A DNA stretch of 64,000 nt from the NCBI GenBank assembly GCA_036365145.1, contig JAEOAD010000026.1, positions 4,798,001-4,862,000 on the forward strand, in the 5' to 3' direction. The translations under genes and the position numbers were made by a program. Of the stretch, positions 10,707-21,408 are shown piece after piece; position 1 is the stretch's first letter, and every line of letters begins with the position of its first letter. This DNA comes from Orientallactaga sibirica. Lineage: Eukaryota; Chordata; Mammalia; Rodentia; Dipodidae. Under the pieces are notes generated by a model. It did no database searches and was not told the origin of the DNA. It saw only the letters and a list, made by a program, of their open reading frames with translations.

Positions 10707-10772
10707 AAAAGTTTTACATAACTAAACTATTGGGGGAAAGATGGATAATGTGCCACAAGAAAAAAGAAATTA

Positions 10773-11041
10773 GGGCTGGAGAGATAGTTTAGCAGTTAGG
10801 TGCTTGCCTGTGAAGCCTAAGGACCCAGGTTCAACTCCCTAGAATCCACATAAGCCAGATGCACCAAGTGATGCACGTGCACAGGCGCACATGTGCACAA
10901 GGCGCACGCATCTGGACTTCATTTCAGTGGCTAAGGCCCTGGCACTCCAATTCACCCTTTTTTTCTCTTTCACTCACTCACTGACTCTTGCTCTTGCTAT
11001 CTCACTCTCTCTATCTCTCTTGTAAATAAAAAAAAAAAAAT
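10773..11041 (+). mobile_element. Dip-like SINE, long-subfamily variant
   Basis: Has repeated 'gcacgtgcacaggcgcacat' in place of the CTCF-like block, then 'caaggcgcacgcatctgg'. Ends in a degenerate CT stretch and an A run. Confidence 0.88.
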
Positions 11042-11754
11042 AGAGGGACATTCATTTTATAGGCCAAGCATTCCCAATTTAAAAAAAAAATTCAAATGCT
11101 CTAAAAATCTCAAGTTCTGTGAGATCATGTGACCAACATTATGCCACCGCTGGAAAGTCCCACACCTGAACTCACAAACGGTCCCAGTTAAAATGCAGGT
11201 ATACAAGAAGGGATGTGAAAGATCCTTCTGGCTATGGATATGAGGTGTATATGAAACATAAATGAACTGTGGTTGGACTTCAGTCCCACTTTCAAGATAT
11301 CTCATGATAAATATGCAAGTATTCCAAAATCTGAAAGAGCCCCAAACCCAAAACTTTTCTGGTCCCAGGCATTTTGGATAAGGGTGAGTCAATCTCCATT
11401 AAGCCAGCTGCGGGAACTAATCAGAGGTGAGTAAGCAGAAGACTCACTAAGTACAACAGCGCTTACAAGGAAACCAAGCTCTGAGCAACAAGCAACTCCA
11501 TACCAGGGAAATAACAAAGAAATTCCAAATGGCACACCCTCTTTTACTGATTTTTACACTGATTCCTCCTGAAAATCAAGGGACAAATGATGACCAAGTG
11601 CACGTTCTAGAAATGCACGAGCCTGGGCAACTTCTGGACAGAGCTTGGCGCTTAGTTCAGATCACCTCCACTGCTTCCTTTCTCCTGCTCTCCACCAATC
11701 CGCAGCATCCTGCATGTGGCACCCATGCTATCATATTGTGTTACAGTAATTCAT

Positions 11755-11830
11755 TTTCTCATCTGGCTTCCTGTCTAGACTATAAGCTCCTTAAGAATGG
11801 GGAATCATGTGATACCTGAATCTGCATGCC
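11755..11830 (+). mobile_element. L2-like 3'-end fragment (ancient)
   Basis: 'ctagactataagctccttaa' followed by 'gaatggggaatcatgtgata' resembles the well-known L2 segment that reads 'gactgtaagctccttgaggg'. Short and diverged. Confidence 0.45.
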
Positions 11831-11984
11831 TGAGGTCTAACACTTCATAAATTATTAGACAGCTTGTACTTAGAAAATGAGCGGGCTCTCTTCAATTCAG
11901 CAAAATGAAGAATCCCAAACCTTAAAGAAGCAGAACCACCATCAGAGCTACTCAGTTGTCTTACACTTTATGATATAAATAGCT

Positions 11985-12025
11985 AGCATCTGGCACATAG
12001 TAAGACCTCCAATGAACGCATGCTG
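11985..12025 (+). mobile_element. MIR-like 3' fragment
   Basis: 'catctggcacatagtaagac' resembles the MIR 3' segment 'cctggcacatagtaggcgct'. Only about 40 bp align. Confidence 0.4.
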
Positions 12026-13130
12026 GAGTCATTATTCAGTCCATTCATCCGCGTTTGACTACAAATTTAGACCTTAGTAGAAGGGGCGGTGCTCTTCAAA
12101 GAACTCTTGAGTTGTTTGAAGCTTTTGTGCCTCCCAAGCTCTGCCTGATCCCACATAAAAGCTATGGCTCCTGACTGGTGCTGAAAGCCCATGGCCAAAG
12201 CACACAGTCCCCCCACACACACCAGAGCCCAAACACAGCAGTGTCTTCACCCAAGAAGCATGGCACCTAGCATCAGAAGAGACAAGAGTTTTAGCATGAC
12301 ATAGTAGCACAACTAACTCACTGCAGAAGAGCAAAAAGAGTACACAATGAGAAGAAATAAATGCTGACTGAAAAAACTCGAGTTGGTTTTTTAAGATCCT
12401 CGGCGGCTCGGATGCCATGCACTCTGTGGACAGCTGTAGCCTCATAGTGAGTCCTCTGTGCTGATGTCCTCATCACCTATCTACACACATGGCCCTTGTT
12501 TCTTCTAAAAGAGAGCCCAGTTAATTGTATTCTATCTATTGTGAGCCCATTCTTTCCACTCCAATTTCTTTGTCTTATCCTACATGCAGGTTACCTCTCC
12601 CAAATGGCATAATTAAATACTTAAAAATTAAGAAGTTGTTAGAATTCTACCTCCACAAAAATGCCCAGAGAGACAGCATTCCTTTTAATCCACAGAAATT
12701 ACCACCAGCCTAAAGGCTATCTAAATTTCAAAGTCTCCAGCGAATGGCAGGACAGGGGGAAACTCGGAGGATGGATTGAAGAATCCTTTCACCACACATA
12801 CACACTATGACTTTTTTTTTGTTTGGTGACTTCTTTGTAGGCTTAGGCTTCTAGTGGAGATATATTATTCTCCTAGGATGGATGTGTAAGTTCTCTCCAA
12901 CAAGAGCTCTGGAATATGATTTTTTTTAATGAAGACTGCATTTAACAGAAATTCAAACAGAAGCATGCATTAGAGGGGTAATTTCAGATGCAGTGAAAAG
13001 ATGTAATGTCCATTCAAAGTAATGAAGGCACACGACATTAATCTCCTAAAAAGATTCAAATGCTATGAGTAGAGCAATTCTATTTCTTAGTGGGAACAAA
13101 TTAAGATGATTTCCCTTACAGAAATTGCCA

Positions 13131-13146
13131 TAATTACAAGTAATTA
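13131..13146. promoter_or_regulatory. Perfect TAATTA palindrome (homeodomain-type site)
   Basis: taattacaagtaatta is a 7-2-7 perfect inverted repeat with two TAATTA homeodomain cores, the layout bound by paired-class homeodomain dimers. It lies in the SINE-free block. Any regulatory function is inference from the motif alone. Confidence 0.25.
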
Positions 13147-14170
13147 TCTTGTACTCTAAATTTACCATTATGGCACATTCTGCAAATATCATCCCTTTCA
13201 AATACTTTATTTGGAAATACAGGAGAGATTGTTGCTTTGTGAATTGTGCTACAGATCCAAACTGATTGTGGGGACTACATAATACATGTAGTAAAGAGAT
13301 GGCATTCTGAAGTTGGAAGAGGTTGGAAGTCCAAATTGATGATATCCCCTCATCAGGTAAGTAATCTTACCCAGAGGAGTATGAACCAAATGAAAGTGGC
13401 AAACGTTCAAAGGCAAACTTGAATCAAATGTGGGCTTCTGCATGAAACAATAAGGATGAGCATTCTGATATGCATGGGGCAATCATGGAAAACACGTCAA
13501 CAGCTGCTGCAGTATTAATAAAAGTCCTTGCAGAGCCAAAAAAAAAAACGCCACCATTTGCAGCCTACTCAGTTTTTCATTTTTCTTTAATAGGAAAATG
13601 TGAGAAAAACCAGTTACTCACTGGGCATTAAGAGGAGAATAAGCATGTGAAAACCTAATTTCACCATCTTTGGGGCCAATTACTGTCTGGATTTCAGCTG
13701 GCATCTGATATCGATTCTCCAGCCAAACTGGGGTTCCTCACCATCACGAAAACCATGCCCAGAGCTTGCCTTTCCCTACATTACTCTCACCACCTGGACC
13801 AGCCTTATCGCTACCTAGTAAAATTCAGCCAACTCTTCAAGTATGTTTGAAGTACTACCCCACCCTGAGGACACTTGGTCTATGCATTTCTACCCCCAAC
13901 TCCAAGCCCTTCCTCTCCTCCCTCTGGATGCAGTTATGACTTCTCCCTTCAGCACTCTTCTGCCCCTCCCCTCGGGTGGTGCCTAGCACAGGCAACCACT
14001 TCACATTTCAAGTATATACACTTGTCTGTGCTCTCTTCTATACCTACCATAAGCTAAGACATGTATTTTATTTAGATTCTCATCTCTTGCAACCATAGCA
14101 AATATTTAATAAGATGATCATTTCTGATAAGTTTGACTTTTAAATTGCTCCCATTTAAAAACCTATCATT

Positions 14171-14320
14171 AGCCAGGCATGGTGGCGCATGCCTTTAATC
14201 CCAGCACTTGGGAGGCAGAGGTAGGAGGATCGCCGAGAGTTCGAGGCCACCCTGAGACTACATAGTTAATTCCAGGTCAGCCTGGACCAGAGTGAGACCC
14301 TACCTTGCAAAACCAAAAAA

Positions 14321-14355
<35 letters not shown>

Positions 14356-14374
14356 AAATAAAATAAAATAAAAT
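14171..14374 (+). mobile_element. B1 SINE with perfect 14-bp duplication
   Basis: Flanked by aaaaacctatcatt at 14157-14170 and 14375-14388. The tail expanded into (AAAT)n followed by (AAAAT)n. Confidence 0.96.
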
Positions 14375-14550
14375 AAAAACCTATCATTGAAGCAGTCTCC
14401 AAAAGATTAGAGAATATAAATAAATACTTGGTTTTATTTATAAAAACTATACATATTTATATTAATGTTTAAAGCCAATCTATGGTGAGAATATAAACTT
14501 CTGTGCCTAGACACCTTCCCTGGAGTATTTGGTTAGTATGAATTCATTAT

Positions 14551-14616
14551 TTCAGTCCTGGGGATTGAAAACAGGACCATGTAGATGTAGCAAGAGCTCT
14601 ACCACTGAGCCCAGCC
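14551..14616 (-). mobile_element. ID-type SINE
   Basis: 'ctctaccactgagcccagcc' is the reverse complement of an ID/BC1-like head ('ggctgggctcagtggtagag'), and 'ctggggattgaaaacagg' matches its B-box region. Confidence 0.75.
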
Positions 14617-14626
14617 AAGGCCAGTG

Positions 14627-15617
14627 TAAAAGTTAACTATGCTTTTTATGCGTATTTTCACATAGGAACCTGTAATTTAAGGTTAGAATTTTTATGCTTA
14701 ATTTTTAAATAAGAAAATAAATAAATAAGGTGGTTCTCCACATTATCATCTATTTCAACAAACATTTGTATATTCCATAGTATATTCTATAGATTTAAAA
14801 TACTTTAAAATTTAGCTTTCATTTACATATTCATACATCCACACATCCATTCTTGGTCTAATATGAGGGAATATAAACATATATCACAGGCTCACTTTAA
14901 AAAATTTAAGTCATAGAGTTTTGCCAAAATTAGCATGGACAATTTGCCCACAGTTACAGTTATTTAGGGGAAACACTGGTTCCACAATAGCCCAGTTATT
15001 TAAATTGTTTCATAAACACTACAAATGAGGTAGCATTTTCATGGTTCATTAAAGTTTCTTGAGAACCACAGATAGCTTGAGAAATAATTAGAACAGTGAC
15101 AGTATATTTGGATAATGATCTACTTATTGATGAGATTCTGCTCATACTTCTGTGAACTGACAAGAGCTGCTTGTTTTGCACACATTATTTACTGAGAATC
15201 ATCATTAATTTTTCTTCCCTTCTTCTAGGTCCCTTTCTAGAGCTTGTCCTCCCTTGATGCTCTGAAGGATGTGGAACTTGCGGTCAACATCCTGTCTACC
15301 TCCACTTCTGTGTCTTCTTGTCCTGTCCATAGAATGGCAGACCCTCCTTAATGATGTTCCTCACCTACCAAGGTCCTTTCCAAAGTGGCCCCATTTCTAC
15401 CTCTAACCAAGCTCCTCAGTGGATATGACCCTCACCTTTCATGATCCCCCCCTGCCATCCAAGTCAAGGGTTTACATGGAACTCCTTTCTTATCCCTTCT
15501 GTGAAGGGCCAGCAAAGCTAAGAAGCACAGAACAAATGCTACTACCGTGGCTGCATTCTGGTATGGCCTTTGAAAGCATCAAAGCAAATGACTTTTAGAA
15601 AAATAAAGTTATGAGCA
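14627..15617. other. Unique interval, nothing firm
   Basis: A/T-rich first half. The second half (15220-15600) is more CT-rich and might be an ancient repeat, which I cannot name. No gene seen. Confidence 0.45.
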
Positions 15618-15718
15618 GGTGCTCATACCTGTGCCCTCAGCCACTCATGAGGCTAAGGCAAAGAGTTGCTTGAGCTCAGGATTTTAGAGCCAACCTGGGC
15701 AATCTTCAAAATAAAAGT
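15618..15718 (+). mobile_element. Proto-B1-like (PB1) fragment
   Basis: 'aggtgctcatacctgtgccc', 'cttgagctcaggatttt' and 'agccaacctgggcaa' give a 7SL-derived monomer that is closer to PB1/FLAM than to the younger B1 copies here. Confidence 0.6.
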
Positions 15719-15954
15719 AAGTAGCCTTCGGTAAGAAGGCAGAATGGGAGCCATACCAAAGAAAGCTGTGGGGAAGAAGAGGCATGATCACACAATATAC
15801 TTTTTAGCAACAGTCAAGATCTGAAAAGGAACTTATTAAGCCAGGTGAGATCCCTGCAGAGAAGCAATGAAATAACCCCACATGAGAAAAATCCCAATGC
15901 AGCAATTTAAGAAACATATAGAAAATTCAAGGCAATATAACCCCTCTAAAAATT

Positions 15955-16245
15955 ATGATTCCCACTGTAATGGCCTCCAGTGAGAGAGAATTGGACCAAA
16001 TGCCAGACAGAGAATTCAAAAGAATAATTATAAGTATACTCAAAGAAATAAAAGGAATCAAAGAAGAAAACAAAATCCTGAAGGAATCCCAAGAGAACAT
16101 GGAAAATCTGCTGAGTGAAATAAGAAGGTCAATACAAAATATGAGTAAGGAAATAGACATACAAAAGAAAATCCAATCTGAAATACTTAAAATTAAAAAT
16201 ATAGTAAATCAAATTTTAAAACTCCATAGAAAGTCTCACCAATAG
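15955..16245 (+). pseudogene. L1 ORF1 N-terminal coiled-coil remnant
   Basis: A 96-codon open frame rich in Lys, Glu, Ile and Leu with heptad spacing ('KEIKGIKEENKILKESQENM' and 'LLSEIRRSIQNMSKEID'). This suits the coiled-coil of L1 ORF1p, an RNA-binding trimer that coats L1 RNA. The frame stops where the RNA-recognition part should begin. That part continues out of frame and beyond a B1 and a Dip insertion. Identity rests on its order with the downstream L1 pieces and on composition. Confidence 0.7.
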
Positions 16246-16345
16246 AATGGACCAAGGAGAGGACAGAATATGAGCTTTAAGACAAGGTGAGAGGATTTGG
16301 AATGTATCAACAAGGAGAAAGATGAATTAATAAGAAGGTATGAAA

Positions 16346-16505
16346 GCTGGGCATGGTGGCACACGCCTTTAATCCCAGCACTCAGGAGGCAGAGGTAGGA
16401 GGATCGCTGTGAATTCAAGATCACCCTGAAATTGCAGAGTGAATTCCAGGTCAGCCTGGGCTAGAGTGAGACCTTACCTCAAAAAAAATAAAATAAAATA
16501 AAATA
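16346..16505 (+). mobile_element. B1 SINE inserted in L1 ORF1
   Basis: Flanked by aaggtatga on the left and aaggtataa on the right. Tail is (AAAAT)n. Confidence 0.92.
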
Positions 16506-16715
16506 AATTTAAAAAGGTATAAGCAGAACTTTGAAGACATTCAGGACACTATGAAGAGGTCAAATCTAACCATTGGGGAATAGAGAGAAAAGGCATAGTA
16601 AGTATTGTCAACAAAGTCATAGAACATTTCCCAAATTTAGGGGGAAAGATGTCAATACCAACATAGGAGGCATTTAGAACATCAAATAGACAAGACCAGA
16701 AAAGAATGTCTCCAA

Positions 16716-16944
16716 GGGCTAGGGAGATGGTTCAGCAGTTAAGGCACTCACCTGTAAAGCCTAACAAATTGGGGTTTGATTCCCCAGTGCCCACATAAAG
16801 CCAGATTCACAAAGTGGCACATACACCTGGAGTTTGTATACAGTGGCTACAGGCCCTGGTGTGCCCATTGTCTCTCTCTCTCTCTCCCTCTCTCTTGCTC
16901 TCGCTCTCACTCTTTCTTACTCACCATGAAAATAAATAAATAAA
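16716..16944 (+). mobile_element. Dip-like SINE inserted in L1 ORF1
   Basis: Left flank aaaagaatgtctcc, right flank aaaagaacctcccc (imperfect duplication). The L1 resumes at once with 'tcatcatatcataactacta'. Confidence 0.92.
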
Positions 16945-17039
16945 AAGAACCTCCCCTCATCATATCATAACTACTAAATATACAGACCAATGGAAGTATA
17001 GTGAAACCAGCAAGAGAGAAGCACTTAGTCACTTATAAA

Positions 17040-17275
17040 GGCAGGCCCATCCAAATAACAACAGATTGCTCAACAGAAAAGCCAGGAGAGCATAGAACGT
17101 GTTTCAAGTTCTGAAAGACAACAACTACCAACCCAGTTACTATACCCAGCAAAGCTATCTGTCATAATCAATGAAGAAATAAGAACTTCCCATGATAAAC
17201 ATAGGCTAGAGGAATTCGTGACCTCTAAGCCAAACCTACAGAAAACATGTGAAGGACCACTTTGTAATGAGGAGA
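17040..17275 (+). pseudogene. L1 ORF1 C-terminal domain remnant
   Basis: 'ggcaggcccatccaaataac' then 'aaagccaggagagcatagaa' and 'ccaacccagttactataccc' follow the nucleotide pattern of the L1 ORF1 C-terminal domain (GKPIR..ADLSAETLQARR-type and QPR.SYPAKLS-type segments). Frame is broken by small deletions. Confidence 0.75.
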
Positions 17276-17462
17276 AGGAAAAGCCCATCCATGAAGCCAC
17301 AGGAAAGAATAAACCATACATGAATAATATTTAAAGCAAGGGAGAAATAGGATGACACTAAGCACTGCAAAATCAACAAGAGTGACAGGAAATAAGACAC
17401 TCCTTTCAATAACAACTCTGAATATAAGTGATCCCAATCCCCTATCAAAAGACAGAGACTAG

Positions 17463-17609
17463 GGGCTGGAGAGATGGCTTAGTGGTTAAGGTGTTTGCCT
17501 GAAAAGACAAAGGGCCTTGGTTCAATTCTCCAGGACCCATGTAAGCCAGATGCACAAGGTGGCACATGTGTCTGGAGTTTGTTTGCAGTGGCTAGAGGCC
17601 CTGGTGCAC

Positions 17610-17657
<48 letters not shown>

Positions 17658-17701
17658 CTTTCCCTCTCTCACTCTCTCAAATAAATCAATAAATTTTTTT
17701 T
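17463..17701 (+). mobile_element. Dip-like SINE at a reused L1 site
   Basis: Flanked by aaaagacagagactag (17447-17462) and aaaagacacagactag (17702-17717), one mismatch in 16. Contains a (TC)n of about 42 bp. Confidence 0.94.
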
Positions 17702-17717
17702 AAAAGACACAGACTAG

Positions 17718-17936
17718 GCTGGAGAGATGGCTTAGCAGTTAAGGCGCCTGCCTACCAAACCTAGGAATGCCTGGTTAGATTCTCCAAGTCCCACATTTAG
17801 CCAGATGTAAAGTGACGCAAGGGCACAATGCCACACTTGCCCACAAGGAGGCGCACGCATCTGGAATTCATTCACAGAGGCTGAGAGGCTGCTGACGTGC
17901 CCATTCTCTGTCCCTCTCTCTCAAAAAAAAAAAATA
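17718..17936 (+). mobile_element. Dip-like SINE, long subfamily, second insertion at same site
   Basis: Begins gctggagagatggcttagc and contains 'gcccacaaggaggcgcacgc', a variant of the CTCF-like motif. The right flank 'acagactag' (17938-17946) is a third copy of the target end. Confidence 0.92.
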
Positions 17937-17937
17937 A

Positions 17938-18330
17938 ACAGACTAGTAAAATGTATTAAAAGGAAGGATCATTCTTTGTTGCCTACAAGAAACATATCTC
18001 TGTGGGTGGGGAGGGAATAAACAGGGTATAATTATGGAAGCCAGCAATAAGAAAGTTTAAAAAAATAGAAACATATCTCTCCATAGCAGACAGAAGCTTC
18101 CTTAAGGTATAAGGATGGAAAATGATATTTCAAGCAAATAGGCTTAGGAAATAAGCTGGTATCACTGTGGTAACAATGAACAAGACAAACTTGAACCAAC
18201 ATTAGTCAGAAGAGATAAAGAAGGCCACATTATACTGATTAAGGGAACAATCCAACTTGAGGACATTACAATTTTAAACATATATGCACTGAATATGGGT
18301 GTTCCTTCTGATTTTATTGTTTGAACAGTC
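17938..18330 (+). pseudogene. L1 ORF2 endonuclease-domain remnant
   Basis: 'tgttgcctacaagaaacata' matches the codons for the CLQETH-like motif of the L1 apurinic-type endonuclease that nicks the insertion target. 'aaggccacattatactgatt' and 'aacatatatgcactgaatat' match the following NIYAPN-type segment. An internal stretch near 18000-18070 looks inserted or rearranged. Several stops are present. Confidence 0.8.
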
Positions 18331-18344
18331 TTGGAATATTGCTC

Positions 18345-18690
18345 AGTGTGGAAGTCTGGAGGTAAAATGTTCCCCAGAGCCTCATGTGTCTATGATTAAG
18401 CCTCAAACTCAATCTCCAGCTGGAGGAGCCTTTGGGAGGTAGAGCCTTGCTGGAGGAGGTGTGTCACTGGGTTATAGGTCCAGCCTACTAGTGTTCAGCA
18501 CTAGCTTACTCTTACTGCTACCTCCCAGTTTCTATGGCAAAATGTGATGCCCAGCCTCTCCTAATGTCATGCTTTCCCTACCATTATGAAACTTCCTCTT
18601 GAAACAATAAGCTGAAATAAAATTTTTCCTCCTATCAGTTGCTTCTGGTCTGGTGTTTAGTCCCAGCAACAAGAAAGTAACTGTAACACC
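18345..18690 (+). mobile_element. Interspersed repeat of LTR/DNA-transposon type (family uncertain)
   Basis: 'gtaaaatgttccccagagcc', 'tttgggaggtagagccttgc', 'ctggaggaggtgtgtcactg' and the end 'caacaagaaagtaactgtaa'. Related copies occur near 44.76, 46.73, 47.09 and 51.76 kb. The structure recalls rodent hAT-type (URR1-like) or MaLR-type sequences, and I cannot choose between them by eye. Confidence 0.6.
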
Positions 18691-18780
18691 AAGGCTGGGC
18701 TTGAACCGCTGGGTTCTGTCAAATCTCCTACCTTAGCCTCCTGAGTAGCTGGGACTATAGGCTCTCACTACTCAGCCCAA
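18691..18780 (-). mobile_element. Old B1/FLAM-like fragment
   Basis: 'cttagcctcctgagtagctg' followed by 'ggactataggctctcactac' is the reverse of a 7SL-derived monomer, more Alu-like than the young B1s. Confidence 0.6.
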
Positions 18781-19051
18781 TACTGCATGGTTTGTATTAT
18801 ATGTATGCCTGAATAAGTTATTGCTGGGGGGAGGGAAGCTAAATCAGATGTACCAAAACAAAGTCAGACAAAAGAATACACCAGAGGTATACTGATATCA
18901 TTCAAAATGCTTTCCAGACCTGTGATAACATAACTTGAGATGTACCTAACCTTGGGTGATTAAAGGATAGTAAATATTGTTCACCTGCCAAAAGATCACT
19001 GCCTCAACTAGTACACAGCCTAAAACCAGAAAGTATAAAAACCGAACAAAT

Positions 19052-19318
19052 GTTAAGGATTTTTTTTCTTTTGGGGGGGAGTGGGGGTATTGTGAGACAG
19101 TGTCTCATGTTGCCCAGGTTGCCCTTGAACTTGCTATGTAGCTAAGGATGACTTAGAACTCCTGGTCTTACTATCTCCACCTCCTAGTTCTGGGATTACA
19201 GGTATGTATCACCACACCCAGTTTATACAGTGCTGGAAATCAAACTTGGGGCTTTTTCCATACTAGGCAATCATTCTACCGACCTTGCTACTGTGCTACA
19301 TCCCGCATCCTCTAACAC
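19052..19318 (-). mobile_element. B4-type SINE (B1 + ID composite)
   Basis: Reads 'gagacagtgtctcatgttgc', 'gttctgggattacaggtatg' (B1 half), then 'ggaaatcaaacttggggct' and 'taggcaatcattctaccgac' (ID half). This is the classic B4 order on the minus strand. Confidence 0.75.
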
Positions 19319-19793
19319 TCCTATTTATGCCTGACAATTTCTATCCCATAGACATAGCTCTCCCTAAATATCTAATATATCTGGAAGTAGAACAACTTTT
19401 CAGATTCTAGATCTAGTATAATCCTGAAAAAGTATGTGTGCATGCATTCAAGTCATGTTCACTCATAAATTTGAAGAATATAAAATAGGCTAACAACCAA
19501 TTGTTTAAGCAATGAATGAATAACAGACCATTAAAGTTCCTAGCTATCATTTAATCTACTTTCCAATGTAAAATATTGTGTTTTTCAAGCCAAAAATTCA
19601 CATTGAACCAAAAAATATCCATAATAATGAAAGTGAACCTAAATAGAAACAGCAATGTTAGAATAATTGCCATGTCTGAGTTCAAATTATATTACAAGGC
19701 AATGATAAAAAAACAATATGGTACTAGTACAAAAACAGACAGCTAGAACAATAACAGGGAGGATCCAAAAATAAACTCACATATCTAATTTTT

Positions 19794-19997
19794 TTAATTT
19801 TTCTTTTCTTTATTTATTTTTTAAAATTTTATTATCATTTTTGTTTTGTTTTGTTTTGTTTTTTGAGGTAGGGTTTCACTCTAGCCCAGGCTGATGTGGA
19901 ATTCACTATGTAGTCTCAGGGTGGCCTAGAACTCACAGTGATCCTCCTACCTCGGCCTCCTGAATGCTGGGTTAAAGGCGTGCACCACCACACCAGG
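19794..19997 (-). mobile_element. B1 SINE with perfect 18-bp duplication
   Basis: Flanked by ctcacatatctaattttt at 19776-19793 and 19998-20015. It carries a (TTTTG)n before 'aggtagggtttcactctagc'. Interrupts L1 ORF2. Confidence 0.97.
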
Positions 19998-20211
19998 CTC
20001 ACATATCTAATTTTTGACAAAGCTGTCAAAAGTACACTGGAGAAAGACAGCACTCTTCAACAAATGGAGCTGGGAAAACTAGATATCCAGATGTAGAACA
20101 ATGAAACTTGATCCATATGTCTTACCCTACACAAAAGTCAATTCAAACTAGATCAAAAAGCTTAATTAATGAAAGACCTGAAACTTTGAAACTTCTGGAG
20201 GGAAACATTCC

Positions 20212-20282
20212 AATTCCAGGTCAGCCTGAGCTAGAGTAAGACCCTATCCTGAAATAAAAAAAAAGAAGAAAAAGAAGAAAAG
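20212..20282 (+). mobile_element. B1 3' fragment
   Basis: 'attccaggtcagcctgagct' to 'gaccctatcctgaaataaaa', then (AAGAA)n. 5' part absent. Confidence 0.75.
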
Positions 20283-20352
20283 TTCTCCCAGTAGCTCAGG
20301 AAATGATTCCAAAAGTTGACAAATGAGATTTCATGGAATTAAAAAGCTTTTG

Positions 20353-20519
20353 TGCCAGGTGTGGTGGCACACGCCTTTAATCCCAGCACTCGGGAGGCAG
20401 AGGTAGGAGGATCACCGTGAGTTCAAGGCCACCCTGAGACTACATAGTTAATTCCAGGTCAGCCTGGGCCAGAGTGAGACCCTATCTCGCAAAACCAAAA
20501 AAAAAAAAAAAAAAAAAAA
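20353..20519 (+). mobile_element. B1 SINE, first of five in one L1 site
   Basis: Preceded by aaaaagcttttg (20341-20352) and followed by aaggcttttg. Starts gccaggtgtggtggcacacg and has an A run of about 30. Confidence 0.94.
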
Positions 20520-20532
20520 AAAGGCTTTTGCT

Positions 20533-20689
20533 GGGCTGGGGGGATGGCTCAGTAGTTAAGATGCTTGCCTGCAAAGCTTAACAACCCAGGTTCAATTACC
20601 CATTACCCACGGAAAGCCAGATTCACAAGGTGACACATGCATCTGAAATTGATGTGCAGTGGCTAGCAGCTCTGGTATGCCCATATCCA

Positions 20690-20733
<44 letters not shown>

Positions 20734-20765
20734 TGCAAATAAATGAATACAAATATTTTTTAACT
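20533..20765 (+). mobile_element. Dip-like SINE, second of five
   Basis: Starts gggctggggggatggctcag with a long (CT)n near 20695-20731 and an aaataaatgaatac tail. Confidence 0.92.
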
Positions 20766-20773
20766 TTATAAAA

Positions 20774-20985
20774 TGGGATGGTGAGATGTCTTAGCAGTTA
20801 AGGCATTTGCTTGCAAAGCTAAGGACCAAGGTTTGATTCCCCAGTACCCATGTAAGCCAGATACACAAGGTGGCATATGTATCTGAAGTTCATTTGAAGT
20901 GGTTGGAGGCCCTGGCATGTTCATTCTCTCTCTATTCACCTCTCCCTCTCTCAAATAAATAAATTTTTTAAAAAACTTTAAAAAA
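20774..20985 (+). mobile_element. Dip-like SINE, third of five
   Basis: Starts gggatggtgagatgtcttag, preceded by aactttataaaa and followed by aaactttaaaaa, so it probably used the tail of the second element. Confidence 0.9.
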
Positions 20986-21005
20986 AAAAAAAAAAAGCTT
21001 TTGGA

Positions 21006-21166
21006 GCCGGGCATGGTGACACATGCCTTTAATCCCAGAACTCAGGAGGCAGAGGTAGAAGGATAGCCGTGAATTCAAGGCCACCCTGAGACTACATAGT
21101 GAATTCCAGGTCAGCCTGGGCCAGAGTGAGACCCTACCTCAAAAAAACAACAACAAAAACAAAAAA
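21006..21166 (+). mobile_element. B1 SINE, fourth of five
   Basis: Preceded by aaaaagcttttgga and followed by aaaacttttggg. Starts gccgggcatggtgacacatg. Confidence 0.93.
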
Positions 21167-21173
21167 AACTTTT

Positions 21174-21408
21174 GGGGCTGGAGAAATGGCTTAACAGTTA
21201 TGACATTTGCTTGCGAAGCCAAAGGACCCAGGTTCGATTCCCCAGTATCCACGTAAGCCAGGTGTACAAGGGGGCATGTGCATCTGGAGTTCATTTGCAG
21301 TGGCTAGAGGCCCTGGCACACCCATTCTCTCTGTCTTGTCTCTCTCTCTCTCTTTCTCTCTGCTTGCAAATAAATTAATTAATTAAATAAAAAATTTAAA
21401 AAAATTTT
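21174..21408 (+). mobile_element. Dip-like SINE, fifth of five
   Basis: Starts ggggctggagaaatggctta; tail with aattaattaattaaa. Followed by aaaagcttttgcacaacaaa, where the L1 ORF2 sequence resumes. Confidence 0.93.

Larger units (their letters stand above)
11042..14156. other. SINE-poor interval of 3.1 kb
   Basis: No Dip, B1 or ID element in 3.1 kb, while flanking DNA has one every few hundred bases. It holds old L2-like and MIR-like pieces (listed separately) and a TAATTA palindrome. Open frames at 11057-11392 minus, 11529-11819 plus and 12074-12445 minus have no recognisable domain. It may hold conserved non-coding sequence, but that cannot be shown from one genome. Confidence 0.5.
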
